DNA of 45,461 nt from Clostridiales bacterium GWD2_32_19 (GCA_001795385.1 MGOU01000031.1:1-45461), one strand, 5' to 3'. Shown: positions 24,909 to 34,754, counted from the stretch's first letter. Notes: generated from the sequence alone by a model not told the origin. Numbers and translations: made by a program.

Positions 24909-27900
24909 ATGGCTGAAACTAAATATATTAAGGTATTAATAGATGAATTAAACAAAAGTTATTCACAGCCTAACTCACTTTGGAACTATGCTGAGGATAA
25001 TACTCTTTCAAGCGATTGGCTGTTTAATACACCAACAAATAGTCTTGGAAAAAAATATAATGAAATACCAATGCCAGTAAAGGGTAATGATCCGGATTTT
25101 CACTTGCAACCATGTGAAGATTCTTGTGTCTCAAGTCTCTCCGTGGCACTTAAGTCATCAGTGAAAGTACCTGGAGGGCAACCAAAAAAGTTTTCTCCTG
25201 GGCATTCATATAGTTTTTATGAGAGTATATATGAATTGATAATAAGTGCTGAAAAGTTTGTAGATATCACAACATTATCTCCATTTACAGGATATTTTCT
25301 TTCAGCTATTAGGAATGCAATTACTTATATAAGCAATAAGGAAGAAAATAAGAGGCCAATAATAAGAATTTTATATTCCAATCCATTACCAAACATTCCA
25401 CCTCTCGATGTTAAAAATTTTTTAACCGATCTTACAAGAGATATAAATGAAAATTCCAAAATGGAAATCTATGTGAGTATATTACGCTCTAGTTTTACTT
25501 CGTGGAATCATTCAAAGATAATTGCTGTGGATGGTATTCGTTCTATCGTTGGTGGTCATAATATGTGGGGTGAGCACTATCTGGACTCAAATCCAGTATT
25601 TGATGTTTCCATGGAGAATAGTGGGACTTCTACCCTACATGCTCATTGCTATGCGGACGATTTATGGGATTATATGATTTGGAGGAAGGATCCGACTCCA
25701 AGATTGCTTTTTTCTTATGATAAAAAGGAAGATTTAAAATTAGGTGCTTATTTCCCTGACTTTAAGAAAGATGAATATTTACATGCTGCATATACATTTA
25801 ATACATTTTCTAAGAAAAACGAGATTAGTCTAGACGCTTTTCCAGACAAAAATATTTTCAAAAATATTAAACAATCCCTCTCGAACAAATCATCTGGTAA
25901 TATACCCATACTATCTGTCGGGCGTAGAGCTGCAATAGATGTATTCCCTAAAATTGATAGTTATGTAACTACTCATATTGAGCCTAGTGATGATATGATG
26001 ATTAAACTAATTAGTTTGGCTCAAAAGAACATTAGAATGTCTCTGCAGGCTTTTCATTTATTATATGGATTGGTTGCCGCGTATAATAACAAGTTATTTG
26101 TTGAGCTTGGTAAAGCAATAGAAAGAGGTGTTGATATTTACATTGTGATTTCTAATCCTGGGGCAATAGCAGGAGGACTCGGTTCATTCTCTGCTCCATA
26201 TGATGGAGAGAATCCAGACGAAATTAATGCAAAACTTTTTGAGGTTATGGTAACAGATTTAAATATGGTTGAAATTACTGCAAAAAATTTGATAAATACT
26301 CATTTTAATGTTGCGTCACTCAGATATTCTTCAGATGAGACTTATCCTAATAATATCCCTATTTCTAATCATGCTAAAACATTTATGGTGGATGATACTG
26401 TATTTTATATTGGTTCACAAAATCAGTATATTTGCAACCTTAATGAATTTGGATACATAGTTGAAAGCTCTGATAAAGCACAGGAATATAAAAATTTGTA
26501 CTGGACGCCTTTATGGGAACAATCACAGCGTAAGGTATCGAAATTATTTAGTGACGATGTTAAAAATGAAGAATCAGCAGAGGCCATGGCTTTTATTTTT
26601 GAATTAAAGAAAAATAAACGGCTAAAGAAGATTTGGGAGAGTACTCTTCTAAAGCATAAATATAATACATCTGAAGAGAACCTTGCTGAAATAAACCAAC
26701 AATTAAATGCAATAATTATTAACGCTGGGTTTGCTACAACTATGCAAAGAGTCGTAAGTACGCTTGATACTCCATTTTTCAAAGAAGAAAGATCTGAGCA
26801 TCTACCTTCAAAAGAATCAGATAGGTTTGTGCTAGATTTATTAACAAATAAACAGTTACTTATTGATTTTTCAAGTATTGTCGATAAATCGGTTGATTCT
26901 TTTGATGTGGCAAATAAAAATATAATATCATTTTTAAAATTAAAAGGGTATGACTGCAATGCATCTCAAGTTGTGACTTCATTTGATCTACTGCGAAATC
27001 ATATTTTAGAGTATTGGTGTGGAAATTATGATGCATGGTGTACTAATGATGGTGGTAAATCATTCGACGAATCCATCCTGCAATTTAACTCTAGTGCATC
27101 CCGTAATTTAATTACAGAAGATATCCCTGTACTTAACGGTCCGTCTCTTATCATTACCGGCAATCTAGGTGTCACTGTTGATGGTGTTAAGATTATAAAA
27201 CCTATATATGACAATGGCGTTCTTTCATGGGACGCTTCAAATGGCAATACTACTAGTGGACATATTACATTTAGCGAAATAACAAGACCTGGACTTATGG
27301 ATAATTTTGTAGGATGTGAGTTTTATGGTACATTAGTTTTTTCAAATAATATCATAGAATCTAAAAATGAAATAGTAAGTTATTATGGAAGAATACATGA
27401 TAGGTTAGAACAAGAGCTTGCCAATAAAAAATACGACTATATATGGTATATAACGAGCATCTTAGGATCATTAGCATTAATTGCAATTTCAGGTATAATA
27501 ACAGCTAGTTGTTCAAAGAAACGCTTTGATAATGAGAAATCAAAAAGAGATAGCAAACATAAAGATGATGATCACTACATTGAATTTGAACCATTGATAA
27601 GTAAACAGTCCTCTCTTGATGAGTCAGCAGATTCTGATTATGCAAATGGAGAAATTACTGATGAAAGACATAGTGAACTTAGAAAACGTAATCAAACAAA
27701 ATCCAAAAAACAAGACGAACAAGATAAATCTGAAACATCAGTGTATAAATCAGTAAGCATGGCAAGTGATTTGAAAGTATTTGATATAATTAGAAAATCA
27801 GACTATAAGGATTTAGTTTCAGATTATAATAATAAAATTAATAGTTTAAGCAAAGATCTTCCTTGGTCTTTTTGCCAGACTGAAATCGACGCAAATATTG

Positions 27901-28544
27901 AACTACAAGTCATGGATGTTTTAGTAGATAAAGATGAAGATTTTTCAGAGGACATAGATACTTTTGCAAAAGAAATACAGACAACTGATTTTGAACGCCA
28001 AACTAGTGATGTTATTGATGATTTTGTATCTAGCAGTATGACTAGCCAGTTACCAGAATTAGATTATTTTAAAGCAAAAGCACTTTTATCTACAGAAGTT
28101 ATATATCCTGCTTTCCAAAAAGTTATTTCAGTTGATTCGGATACAAGTTATTTACAAGATAGTGTAAGAAGCTCGATTTTAAAGCAAAAAGATCATTATC
28201 TTACAGAAAATACTGCTACCATTCAACAAAAGCTCTCAGAAGTAGCTTCAGTTTTGGTCAAAACAACAAGTGAAGTAGATAGTTCAAAAGAAGAACTGTT
28301 GAGAGTGGAGGAAGAATTAAAAGTCGATAAAGATAATATTGATTTGCAAGAACAGAAAAAGAAGCTTGATGCAGAAATAGATGCGCTAGTAGAAAAACAA
28401 AAAAAGGAAGAAAGTGATAAAGAAGATCTAAGTCAAAAAGATGAAAAAAACAAACATGATATGGAATCTAATTCTGACGATAGGAAAGATATCGAAAAAA
28501 GGAAATCAGAAAAAGGTCAGGCTATTTTTGAGAGGGGCTTATAA
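24909..28544 (+). CDS. Large phospholipase-D-superfamily protein with internal membrane helix and coiled-coil tail
   Basis: 1211 residues from the ATG at 24909 (AAAAGGAG 9 bases upstream). Two HKD catalytic motifs are complete: H201-x-K203-x4-D208 in NHSKIIAVDGIRSIVGGHN, and H488-x-K490-x4-D495 in NHAKTFMVDDTVFYIGSQN. Two motifs in one chain form one active site, as in phospholipases D and phosphatidyl transferases. Residues ~600-840 are an alpha-helical then beta-rich region. A single transmembrane helix follows (~845-868, YITSILGSLALIAISGIITA), then ~340 very charged residues ending in a Lys/Glu coiled coil (~1080-1200). No signal peptide. It could be a lipase, a nuclease-like enzyme or a lipid transferase; the lipid-binding-type neighbour favours membranes as target. 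The next gene starts 3 bases after its stop. Confidence 0.8.
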   Translation: MAETKYIKVLIDELNKSYSQPNSLWNYAEDNTLSSDWLFNTPTNSLGKKYNEIPMPVKGNDPDFHLQPCEDSCVSSLSVALKSSVKVPGGQPKKFSPGHSYSFYESIYELIISAEKFVDITTLSPFTGYFLSAIRNAITYISNKEENKRPIIRILYSNPLPNIPPLDVKNFLTDLTRDINENSKMEIYVSILRSSFTSWNHSKIIAVDGIRSIVGGHNMWGEHYLDSNPVFDVSMENSGTSTLHAHCYADDLWDYMIWRKDPTPRLLFSYDKKEDLKLGAYFPDFKKDEYLHAAYTFNTFSKKNEISLDAFPDKNIFKNIKQSLSNKSSGNIPILSVGRRAAIDVFPKIDSYVTTHIEPSDDMMIKLISLAQKNIRMSLQAFHLLYGLVAAYNNKLFVELGKAIERGVDIYIVISNPGAIAGGLGSFSAPYDGENPDEINAKLFEVMVTDLNMVEITAKNLINTHFNVASLRYSSDETYPNNIPISNHAKTFMVDDTVFYIGSQNQYICNLNEFGYIVESSDKAQEYKNLYWTPLWEQSQRKVSKLFSDDVKNEESAEAMAFIFELKKNKRLKKIWESTLLKHKYNTSEENLAEINQQLNAIIINAGFATTMQRVVSTLDTPFFKEERSEHLPSKESDRFVLDLLTNKQLLIDFSSIVDKSVDSFDVANKNIISFLKLKGYDCNASQVVTSFDLLRNHILEYWCGNYDAWCTNDGGKSFDESILQFNSSASRNLITEDIPVLNGPSLIITGNLGVTVDGVKIIKPIYDNGVLSWDASNGNTTSGHITFSEITRPGLMDNFVGCEFYGTLVFSNNIIESKNEIVSYYGRIHDRLEQELANKKYDYIWYITSILGSLALIAISGIITASCSKKRFDNEKSKRDSKHKDDDHYIEFEPLISKQSSLDESADSDYANGEITDERHSELRKRNQTKSKKQDEQDKSETSVYKSVSMASDLKVFDIIRKSDYKDLVSDYNNKINSLSKDLPWSFCQTEIDANIELQVMDVLVDKDEDFSEDIDTFAKEIQTTDFERQTSDVIDDFVSSSMTSQLPELDYFKAKALLSTEVIYPAFQKVISVDSDTSYLQDSVRSSILKQKDHYLTENTATIQQKLSEVASVLVKTTSEVDSSKEELLRVEEELKVDKDNIDLQEQKKKLDAEIDALVEKQKKEESDKEDLSQKDEKNKHDMESNSDDRKDIEKRKSEKGQAIFERGL

Positions 28545-28546
28545 TT

Positions 28547-31366
28547 ATGAGTAATGATAGTAATATTACCATTTTATCGAAGGAAAGTGAAAGCTTTCAA
28601 TATATTGCTATTCAAGGACATAAGCTTATACTAAGTGCAGAGGATACATTTAATATTAATGAATATTTTGGTGATAGTCCGACAAATGATGAATTTTTAA
28701 TTTATGCAGAAGGAATTTTACTTTCAAAAAGGCTACAATTAAAATCTGGCCTTATCTCAGCAAATTATTTTGACACAACAAATAATAAAATTACTATCGA
28801 TGTTTCTGGCAATAAGGGTGCTGACATAGAGATTCCAAACATGGATGCCAAAAAATCTCCAGGAGATAAAGGCGGCAATGGTGAGCAAGGTGGAAGCTTA
28901 AACATGTATATAGAAAATGTAAATGTTTACGATAATACTATTTATGAACTCTTAGCTCGTGGTGGTGATGGCGGAAGCGGTCAGGATGGTACAGTTAGTA
29001 CCGCTGGTGGCAATGGTGGTGATGGGCAAAACGGAGGTAGTGTTCAGGCAATAATTATTCATCCTTATCTTAGAATTATATCAACACTTGTTTCTATATA
29101 CAAGAGTAGTATTTATTCTAAAAAAAAGACTGGTTTACGCACATGTATTGAAACTATAAGCAATTTTACTGCTTTAAACGAAGTGAGAAATGCATTAGAA
29201 AACGCTCTTAGTAATACAAAAACTGTGGAAGATTTAAATGCTTCAATCTATGATGCTTCTACTTACATAAGTATACAAGCAAAAAATTGGGAAAGTAATC
29301 TCCTTATCGATGTTGCTGGTGGTAAGTCTGGTACTTATGGATTAGGAAAAACGCCCGGAATCAAAGGACTTCAAGGGAATAAAGGAACTTCATTAGCTAT
29401 CACTATTGATAATACAAGTTCTCTTTTAAATAAAAAATACGAACCATTCATGCTTATTCATCCAAGTCAATGCGCTATGGTTCTTGAAAAAGCAAAGCTA
29501 ATGTATTTTTCAATAAACCCCGTTGAAGATTCTAAGGGTACTCAAAATATTGCTGTGTTGTTAAAAAGGTTGCTAGAAAGAACTGCTATTTTTAACAATT
29601 TAGATTCTAACTCAGATTTAGCTAAGTATTATGCTAAGAATGAACAATCTATTGGAGCAATAAATAGTGTACAGTCACTCCAACAAATTTATTCTACTGC
29701 AACAAATTTACTAAATAACTTAGCAAACGGATTAGATTATTTTGGATATGATAGTCAACATGTACCTTTAACTTCATTTGGATTTTATCGTAATTTATTA
29801 AATGATCTTATCTCTAATTTTAGTTACATCGAAGATGAATACAACTCTTATTATGACAAGTTAAAAGATCAAAAAGCAACAATTGATATAATCAAAAGTG
29901 TTAAACAACAACAAGAAACTATTATTGCTCAGTCGAATTCGTCAATCAGTCAGCTAAAAAATAATCTAATAGAATCTGCTAATATTATTGATTCTTACCA
30001 ATATACATTAGCTCCTAAGAAGCAAGCTCTAGAAGATAAAATGAAAGAATTAAAGGATTCGATAGAAAAATATTTTGATTTTAATGTTCAATCTTTTTTA
30101 TCATCACTAACAACTCTTGCATTTGCACCCAAGTCAAAGATAATGTGGATTACTCAGATTGCTGAGGTAGGAGTAAAAGGAACTGAAGATGTAACTGATG
30201 ATAAAGGTGATGAAATAAATAAAGATTATATTGTTGGTAAAATAAAATCTGTAGAAGCAAGTGTTAAAGGACTTATTGAGGGGTACTCTGAAGAGAAAGA
30301 CGGAACATTACAAGCTGATGACCCTTGTGCAAATAAACTTATTGCTAGTGAAGAGAAAATTAATGATTTACTAGATGACTTTTATAATAAATTTCCAACA
30401 GAAATTACTGAGCTTAAGACATTGTTTCAGGATTATGTAAAAACTATTACTTCTAGAAATACTGAGATTTTGGACTATAATGCTATTGTGCAGTTATTGA
30501 GGAAAAATCATCAACAAATTAATGAGGCTCAAAAAAAGATTACATCCCTTAACAGTTCAGCATTAAAAAATATAAACCCAAATTGGCCTGAAATAACAGC
30601 GTTTGTATCACAAATGTATTATTCTAGCAGATCAATAATAATGGAAATTATGGATTTAGCAGCACGAGCTTATGGTTTTTGGTCACTTGATGATCACCGT
30701 AATTTAATTGCTCAAGCTTATGGAAATAGAAGTTTACCTGAAATTGATACAGCATCATTTACGCAAGTTCAAACAATTATTTTGGATTCTTACCGAAGAA
30801 CTATTGAAAAGTTTGGTAACGGAGCAGGTATATTTCCTATGAACAATAACGATGAAGGTATAGTTATAAAATTGGATAAAGATCAGATTGAGTACTTTAA
30901 AGAGAATAAGGTAATAATGTTTAATATTCCTGTTGCATTACCTTCTAAATTAAAAACAGAAAATTCGTTCGCAGAGGCGAGCAATCCATTTGCAGGTGCG
31001 TGCAATATTAGATTGAATAATGTACGAGTATGGATTAAAGGAGCTAAAGCATCAAATGATATGTTGCAAGTCAACATATGTCATACTGGAAAAGAGCAGA
31101 TTGTCGATGCTAATGGTAATGTGTTTAGTTTTAGTCATGATCCTAAATATACGATGTTTAAATATTATTTATCAAACAATAAAATCTTCCAAGATGGTGG
31201 TATAGGTTGGCAAGATAGTGAATCAAAATCAACCTATGCTCTAGTTGGACCATTCACATATTGGAAAATCAAAATATATGATACCCCTGATGACCTTGTA
31301 GATTTATCTGAAGTCACCGAAGTCAAAATAGAATTTCACGGAACAAATTACCCCTTTAAATGTTAA
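28547..31366 (+). CDS. Large multidomain protein: glycine-rich N-terminus, helical core, beta-rich C-terminus
   Basis: 939 residues; ATG 3 bases after the preceding stop, with GAGAGGGG upstream. Residues ~1-88 look beta-rich. Residues ~89-175 carry collagen-like or glycine-fold repeats (SPGDKGGNGEQGGS, ARGGDGGSGQDGTVSTAGGN). A second Gly patch, GKTPGIKGLQGNKGTS, occurs near 265-280. From ~420 to ~690 it is almost wholly helical and coiled-coil, with SLTTLAFAPKSKIMWITQIA near 525-545 as the most apolar stretch. The C-terminal ~180 residues are beta-rich and end YALVGPFTYWKIKIYDT and LSEVTEVKIEFHG, a style seen at the ends of large toxin subunits. No signal peptide. The helical core plus beta module resembles pore-forming or receptor-binding proteins, but no family is firmly recognised. 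Confidence 0.75.
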   Translation: MSNDSNITILSKESESFQYIAIQGHKLILSAEDTFNINEYFGDSPTNDEFLIYAEGILLSKRLQLKSGLISANYFDTTNNKITIDVSGNKGADIEIPNMDAKKSPGDKGGNGEQGGSLNMYIENVNVYDNTIYELLARGGDGGSGQDGTVSTAGGNGGDGQNGGSVQAIIIHPYLRIISTLVSIYKSSIYSKKKTGLRTCIETISNFTALNEVRNALENALSNTKTVEDLNASIYDASTYISIQAKNWESNLLIDVAGGKSGTYGLGKTPGIKGLQGNKGTSLAITIDNTSSLLNKKYEPFMLIHPSQCAMVLEKAKLMYFSINPVEDSKGTQNIAVLLKRLLERTAIFNNLDSNSDLAKYYAKNEQSIGAINSVQSLQQIYSTATNLLNNLANGLDYFGYDSQHVPLTSFGFYRNLLNDLISNFSYIEDEYNSYYDKLKDQKATIDIIKSVKQQQETIIAQSNSSISQLKNNLIESANIIDSYQYTLAPKKQALEDKMKELKDSIEKYFDFNVQSFLSSLTTLAFAPKSKIMWITQIAEVGVKGTEDVTDDKGDEINKDYIVGKIKSVEASVKGLIEGYSEEKDGTLQADDPCANKLIASEEKINDLLDDFYNKFPTEITELKTLFQDYVKTITSRNTEILDYNAIVQLLRKNHQQINEAQKKITSLNSSALKNINPNWPEITAFVSQMYYSSRSIIMEIMDLAARAYGFWSLDDHRNLIAQAYGNRSLPEIDTASFTQVQTIILDSYRRTIEKFGNGAGIFPMNNNDEGIVIKLDKDQIEYFKENKVIMFNIPVALPSKLKTENSFAEASNPFAGACNIRLNNVRVWIKGAKASNDMLQVNICHTGKEQIVDANGNVFSFSHDPKYTMFKYYLSNNKIFQDGGIGWQDSESKSTYALVGPFTYWKIKIYDTPDDLVDLSEVTEVKIEFHGTNYPFKC

Positions 31367-31437
31367 ACTTTTTATAGTATAGGGGTATAGCCGCCTAAAA
31401 AAGTATTGACTAACCCATAATGCATTTAAGGCCATGA

Positions 31438-31477
31438 CTGAATTTTCACTTATTTTTTGAGTAAGTGAATAATTCAG
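31438..31477. repeat. Hairpin between convergent genes
   Basis: CTGAATTTTCACTTA and TAAGTGAATAATTCAG pair with one bulge around TTTTTTGAG. It lies between the end of the plus-strand operon (31366) and the end of the TPR gene (31575), where a shared terminator is expected, but there is no U-tract on either side. No other gene was seen in this gap. Confidence 0.45.
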
Positions 31478-31574
31478 CCCTGACCTATTTGTTTCTAATC
31501 TAATTATTATTATAAAATATTTCCATTTTTTCCTTTGTATTTTCTGGTTAGTTTTTACTTTCCACATCCCCACA

Positions 31575-32477
31575 CTATTTTTGCATTATTTTTTTTAGAA
31601 TACTCTGGGCACTTAGGATAAATTTATTATTCCAATCTACCATACTTATTACCCCTCGTTTAGCCATAGTTCTATCTTTATTGATTTCTTTGGGAACTAA
31701 CTTATTTTTTTCCATATAATTTATACCAAGTGTAGCACTCTCATTCTCAGTGTAAAACTCAACCGCTATTTGATATGATTGATAAGCTTTTTTAAACTCA
31801 CCTAAATTTAAATACAGGAATGCTATATTTGAATTCATTATTGACAATGCTTCCTTTTGTCCTTCCAATTCTTTTTGATTTATATCTTCTTTCCCTTCTT
31901 CTAATTCCTTTAAGTCACTTACTGATAGATTTATAGCCTCTTGTGCATATGGTACAGCCTTACTATATTGTCCCCTATAAGAATAACATGAGGCAACATT
32001 ATTACATATAATTTGATTTTCAGGCTGTAAATCATATGCTTTGAGAAATACTTTTTTTGCTTCTAAATACTCCCCTAATTTCAATAATATGTTTCCTATT
32101 TCATTATAAGCCTCTGATCTCATTGGTTGGGATTCTATACATTTTCTATAGTGATTTTTGGCAATAGTATAATTTACATGCATCATTCTTCCATAGTTTC
32201 CTTTATCCCAATTAATAGCATGTAAAATAGTAGACTTTTCTTTAACTTTGTTGTTATAGTCCATATAAATATCTCCATATACATTTCCCATAGAAAAGTA
32301 CATTTCTGCAATCATCAGAGAATACTCATAATATATATCTTCTGTTGTCGGCACGCCTTTTCTAATATCTTCATAACAATTTAAAGATAATTCAAATAAA
32401 TCCACTGCTTCTCCATAATTACCTTTCATATACTCATCATATGCTCTATCAACATATGGATTTTCATTACTTTGCAT
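31575..32477 (-). CDS. TPR-repeat protein
   Basis: 300 residues, soluble, no signal peptide. Tetratricopeptide repeats are visible: residues ~10-30 (RAYDEYMKGNYGEAVDLFEL), ~118-190 (RSEAYNEIGNILLKLGEYLE, NNVASCYSYRGQYSKAVPYA) and ~212-250 (NSNIAFLYLNLGEFKKAYQS). TPR arrays mediate protein-protein contacts. It converges on the plus-strand toxin-like operon but is separated by a hairpin. Its start has AGGGA 9 bases upstream. Role unknown; no peptide pheromone gene is visible next to it. Confidence 0.85.
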   Translation of the reverse strand: MQSNENPYVDRAYDEYMKGNYGEAVDLFELSLNCYEDIRKGVPTTEDIYYEYSLMIAEMYFSMGNVYGDIYMDYNNKVKEKSTILHAINWDKGNYGRMMHVNYTIAKNHYRKCIESQPMRSEAYNEIGNILLKLGEYLEAKKVFLKAYDLQPENQIICNNVASCYSYRGQYSKAVPYAQEAINLSVSDLKELEEGKEDINQKELEGQKEALSIMNSNIAFLYLNLGEFKKAYQSYQIAVEFYTENESATLGINYMEKNKLVPKEINKDRTMAKRGVISMVDWNNKFILSAQSILKKIMQK

Positions 32478-32617
32478 AATTTTATCCCTCCAAAATCAAA
32501 TGTACTTTTTGCATTATATATATATATCTTAGTTTGTTAGTATTACTGTACATTATTCTCATTTTTATGTTTCTTTAATTATCACTCAATATTTTAAATG
32601 AATTAATATACATAAAT

Positions 32618-32648
32618 AAAAAAAGATACCTTTGAAATTGATATCTTC
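32618..32648 (-). terminator. Intrinsic terminator behind the pseudogene
   Basis: On the minus strand AAGATATC pairs with GGTATCTT around a 10-base loop and is followed by T7. It closes the NDK-like/radical SAM/HD/GGDEF transcription unit and the pseudogene. Confidence 0.75.
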
Positions 32649-32701
32649 TTAGATGTAAACTTATATTAATTTAGTATTTATAAAACTTTTTTAAGTTGTT
32701 C

Positions 32702-33034
32702 TTAGTCTTCATATAAAATAACAGACTCTGTTTGATCTGGTTCTTCAAACTTAGATGAAAGAATCATAAAGGTGTTATCATCTATATAATACTCCCCTTC
32801 TCTCCAATGACTATCACATTGTACCATATCAGTCAGCTTAACATTTGATTCATTTCTTCATGTCTACGAGTAGCACCTGTTGTATCGTCATAAGATTGCA
32901 ACCCACTTGTAATAGCCTCAGATTCGCCTGCTTTCATCATCGAGAGTATCGTTTATAACTAATTTTTCAGTTGTAGGAATATCTTTAAACTCGACAGGAT
33001 TAATGATAAAGGAATTACTATTGTTGATATTCAT
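32702..33034 (-). pseudogene. Broken small gene with two frameshifts
   Basis: An ATG at 33034 with GGGAGGTAACT upstream opens a frame reading MNINNSNSFIINPVEFKDIP that stops early near DESRRI. The sense continues in a second frame (MKAGESEAITSGLQSYDDTT... to RRHEEMNQM) and then a third (VKLTDMVQCDSHWREGEYYI... to ESVILYED, TAA at 32704-32702). Joined, this would give about 110 residues of soluble acidic protein. The good ribosome site and sensible codons in all three pieces argue for a recently broken gene. The product family is not recognised. It follows the tandem-GGDEF gene by 136 bases. Confidence 0.7.
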
Positions 33035-33169
33035 AGTTACCTCCCTAAGATAAAAAAGACTTCATCTAATTTATCGTCTATTACCAAAAAAGGTAAATAT
33101 TTTTTAGTTTTCTAACAAAATTATACATCCATCACTCTCATTTACCCTATTTGAACATTTTTTATGATA

Positions 33170-34720
33170 TTAAAGAACATTACACACTACTCCCACTTCA
33201 TTTTTTATATGGTTTTCACAAAGTGCAATTCCACGAATTTTATCATCCCATACTCCAATGACATCACCCTGTTCATCTGTAATAATTGATGTTTTATTTT
33301 CTCTTGCTTTTCGTTCTGCCTTATTTATATGCATTTCTTTATCTAGCTGATTTGTTAACATTTCTGGAGTTTTAAATACATTAGTGTCAAATAATTCTGT
33401 TGCATAAGATATACTCAATTTAAAATTATCTGCCATATCTGACGAATTAAATTCTTCTATATATTGATTCATATTCTCTTCCATCTCATTATTGTCGTAT
33501 ATTATTACAATCTCATCTCCACCGTATCTTATCAATACTGATTCATCGGTATATGATGCATTTAATATATTAACAAGTACTATCAGTAGTTGGTCGCCCA
33601 TACAATGACCTTTTATATCATTTAGTTTCTTTAAACCATCTACATCCAAAATCATTACATTTCTGTTAGCAGCCTTATCAGTATTTAAGAAATATGGCGT
33701 AATCTCTTTCTTTATTAATCCTGTTACTGAATCTATCGTTATTTCTTTTTTTAACATATTGGCAATAATAATCAATTCGTCAGGCTCCATATCACTAAAA
33801 AAAGTACAGTTATTATTTAAAATTGCCTTTATTATTTCAATTTTCCTATCATATGGTATTCCATGTGTACTTTTTTCAAGACTTATTTCTTCAGAATGCT
33901 TTTCACAGCTAGCTGATTTAACCAAGTATTCAACATTACTATGTACTGTTAATGTATCCAATTTGGGATTATTGTCTTTATCTAACTCAACGACACTTAC
34001 ATTATTACATTTATCACTTACTATTTGGACCTTTTTATCTTTATTTATGTTAGATTCCTTTTTTATTATCTTTTTATTTTCATACATCTCTTGTTCTATA
34101 TTATCAATAAACTCTTTTATGTCAAGACCATTATCATATTCTCCATACCCAATTGCGAAGCTAATCTTGAATTCTTGTCCCTTAGTATTATATACGGTAT
34201 TCAGACTGTTATATAATGTACATATATTAGATAAAGTTTCAATATCTATGTCATAGCTGTAATTCTCATTTATATATTCAGATATTTCAAATGGTGTAAG
34301 ATTGTTGTTAACCAAATTTGTTATTTGTTTTAGCATACCAATTTTCTTTTCTGAAACTTCTAATGGCTTATCATATATAATAAGAAACTCATCCCCACCA
34401 AATCTTATAGCAGTATCATCTTTATGTGACATAGTTAGTCTCATTAAATCTATAACTATGTTTATATATATATCCCCTGCATCATATCCGTAATTATCAT
34501 TAGCTTCTTTTAAATAATTTACGTCCAAGAATGCCATCGTTTTAGAAGAATCATCCTTCTTAAGCCCTTCCATAAAGAAACTCCACATGTTTTTACTAAA
34601 CAATTTAGTGTTTTTATCATAAAAATAGTCTTTCATTTTTAATATGAAATTTGTTAAATCCTTTTTCTTAAGGGCTTCTAGAATTTTATTACTGTATTCT
34701 ATAGGGTTAATGTCTACCAT
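33170..34720 (-). CDS. Tandem GGDEF-domain protein (cytoplasmic diguanylate cyclase-like)
   Basis: 516 residues from the ATG at 34720: AGGAG lies 9 bases upstream, whereas the ATG three codons earlier overlaps that site. Two GGDEF domains are in one chain without membrane segments. The first (~residues 55-225) has the signature RFGGDEFLIIYD; the second (~335-480) has RYGGDEIVIIYD, a conservative Ile variant. Each has the substrate-binding Asn/Asp region (DVNYLKEANDNYGYDAGDIY; DVDGLKKLNDIKGHCMGDQL). They would make cyclic di-GMP or a related dinucleotide, or one may be regulatory. The first domain carries an unusual ~60-residue insertion after GGDEF. Last intact gene of the four-gene unit starting at 37245. 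Confidence 0.85.
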   Translation of the reverse strand: MVDINPIEYSNKILEALKKKDLTNFILKMKDYFYDKNTKLFSKNMWSFFMEGLKKDDSSKTMAFLDVNYLKEANDNYGYDAGDIYINIVIDLMRLTMSHKDDTAIRFGGDEFLIIYDKPLEVSEKKIGMLKQITNLVNNNLTPFEISEYINENYSYDIDIETLSNICTLYNSLNTVYNTKGQEFKISFAIGYGEYDNGLDIKEFIDNIEQEMYENKKIIKKESNINKDKKVQIVSDKCNNVSVVELDKDNNPKLDTLTVHSNVEYLVKSASCEKHSEEISLEKSTHGIPYDRKIEIIKAILNNNCTFFSDMEPDELIIIANMLKKEITIDSVTGLIKKEITPYFLNTDKAANRNVMILDVDGLKKLNDIKGHCMGDQLLIVLVNILNASYTDESVLIRYGGDEIVIIYDNNEMEENMNQYIEEFNSSDMADNFKLSISYATELFDTNVFKTPEMLTNQLDKEMHINKAERKARENKTSIITDEQGDVIGVWDDKIRGIALCENHIKNEVGVVCNVL

Positions 34721-34754
34721 AATTTCCATCTCCTATATTAAATTTGAATGAAGT

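Noticed and set aside
26423-27247. Open frames on the minus strand inside the PLD-like gene
   Set aside because: Opposite-strand shadows of a long gene with clear catalytic motifs; no ribosome sites.
31304-31573. 89-codon open frame on the minus strand between the convergent genes
   Set aside because: It overlaps the end of the plus-strand operon and runs through the hairpin at 31438-31477; no ribosome site. The stretch reading ALWVSQYFFRRLYPYT could be an element relic, but I cannot support a call.
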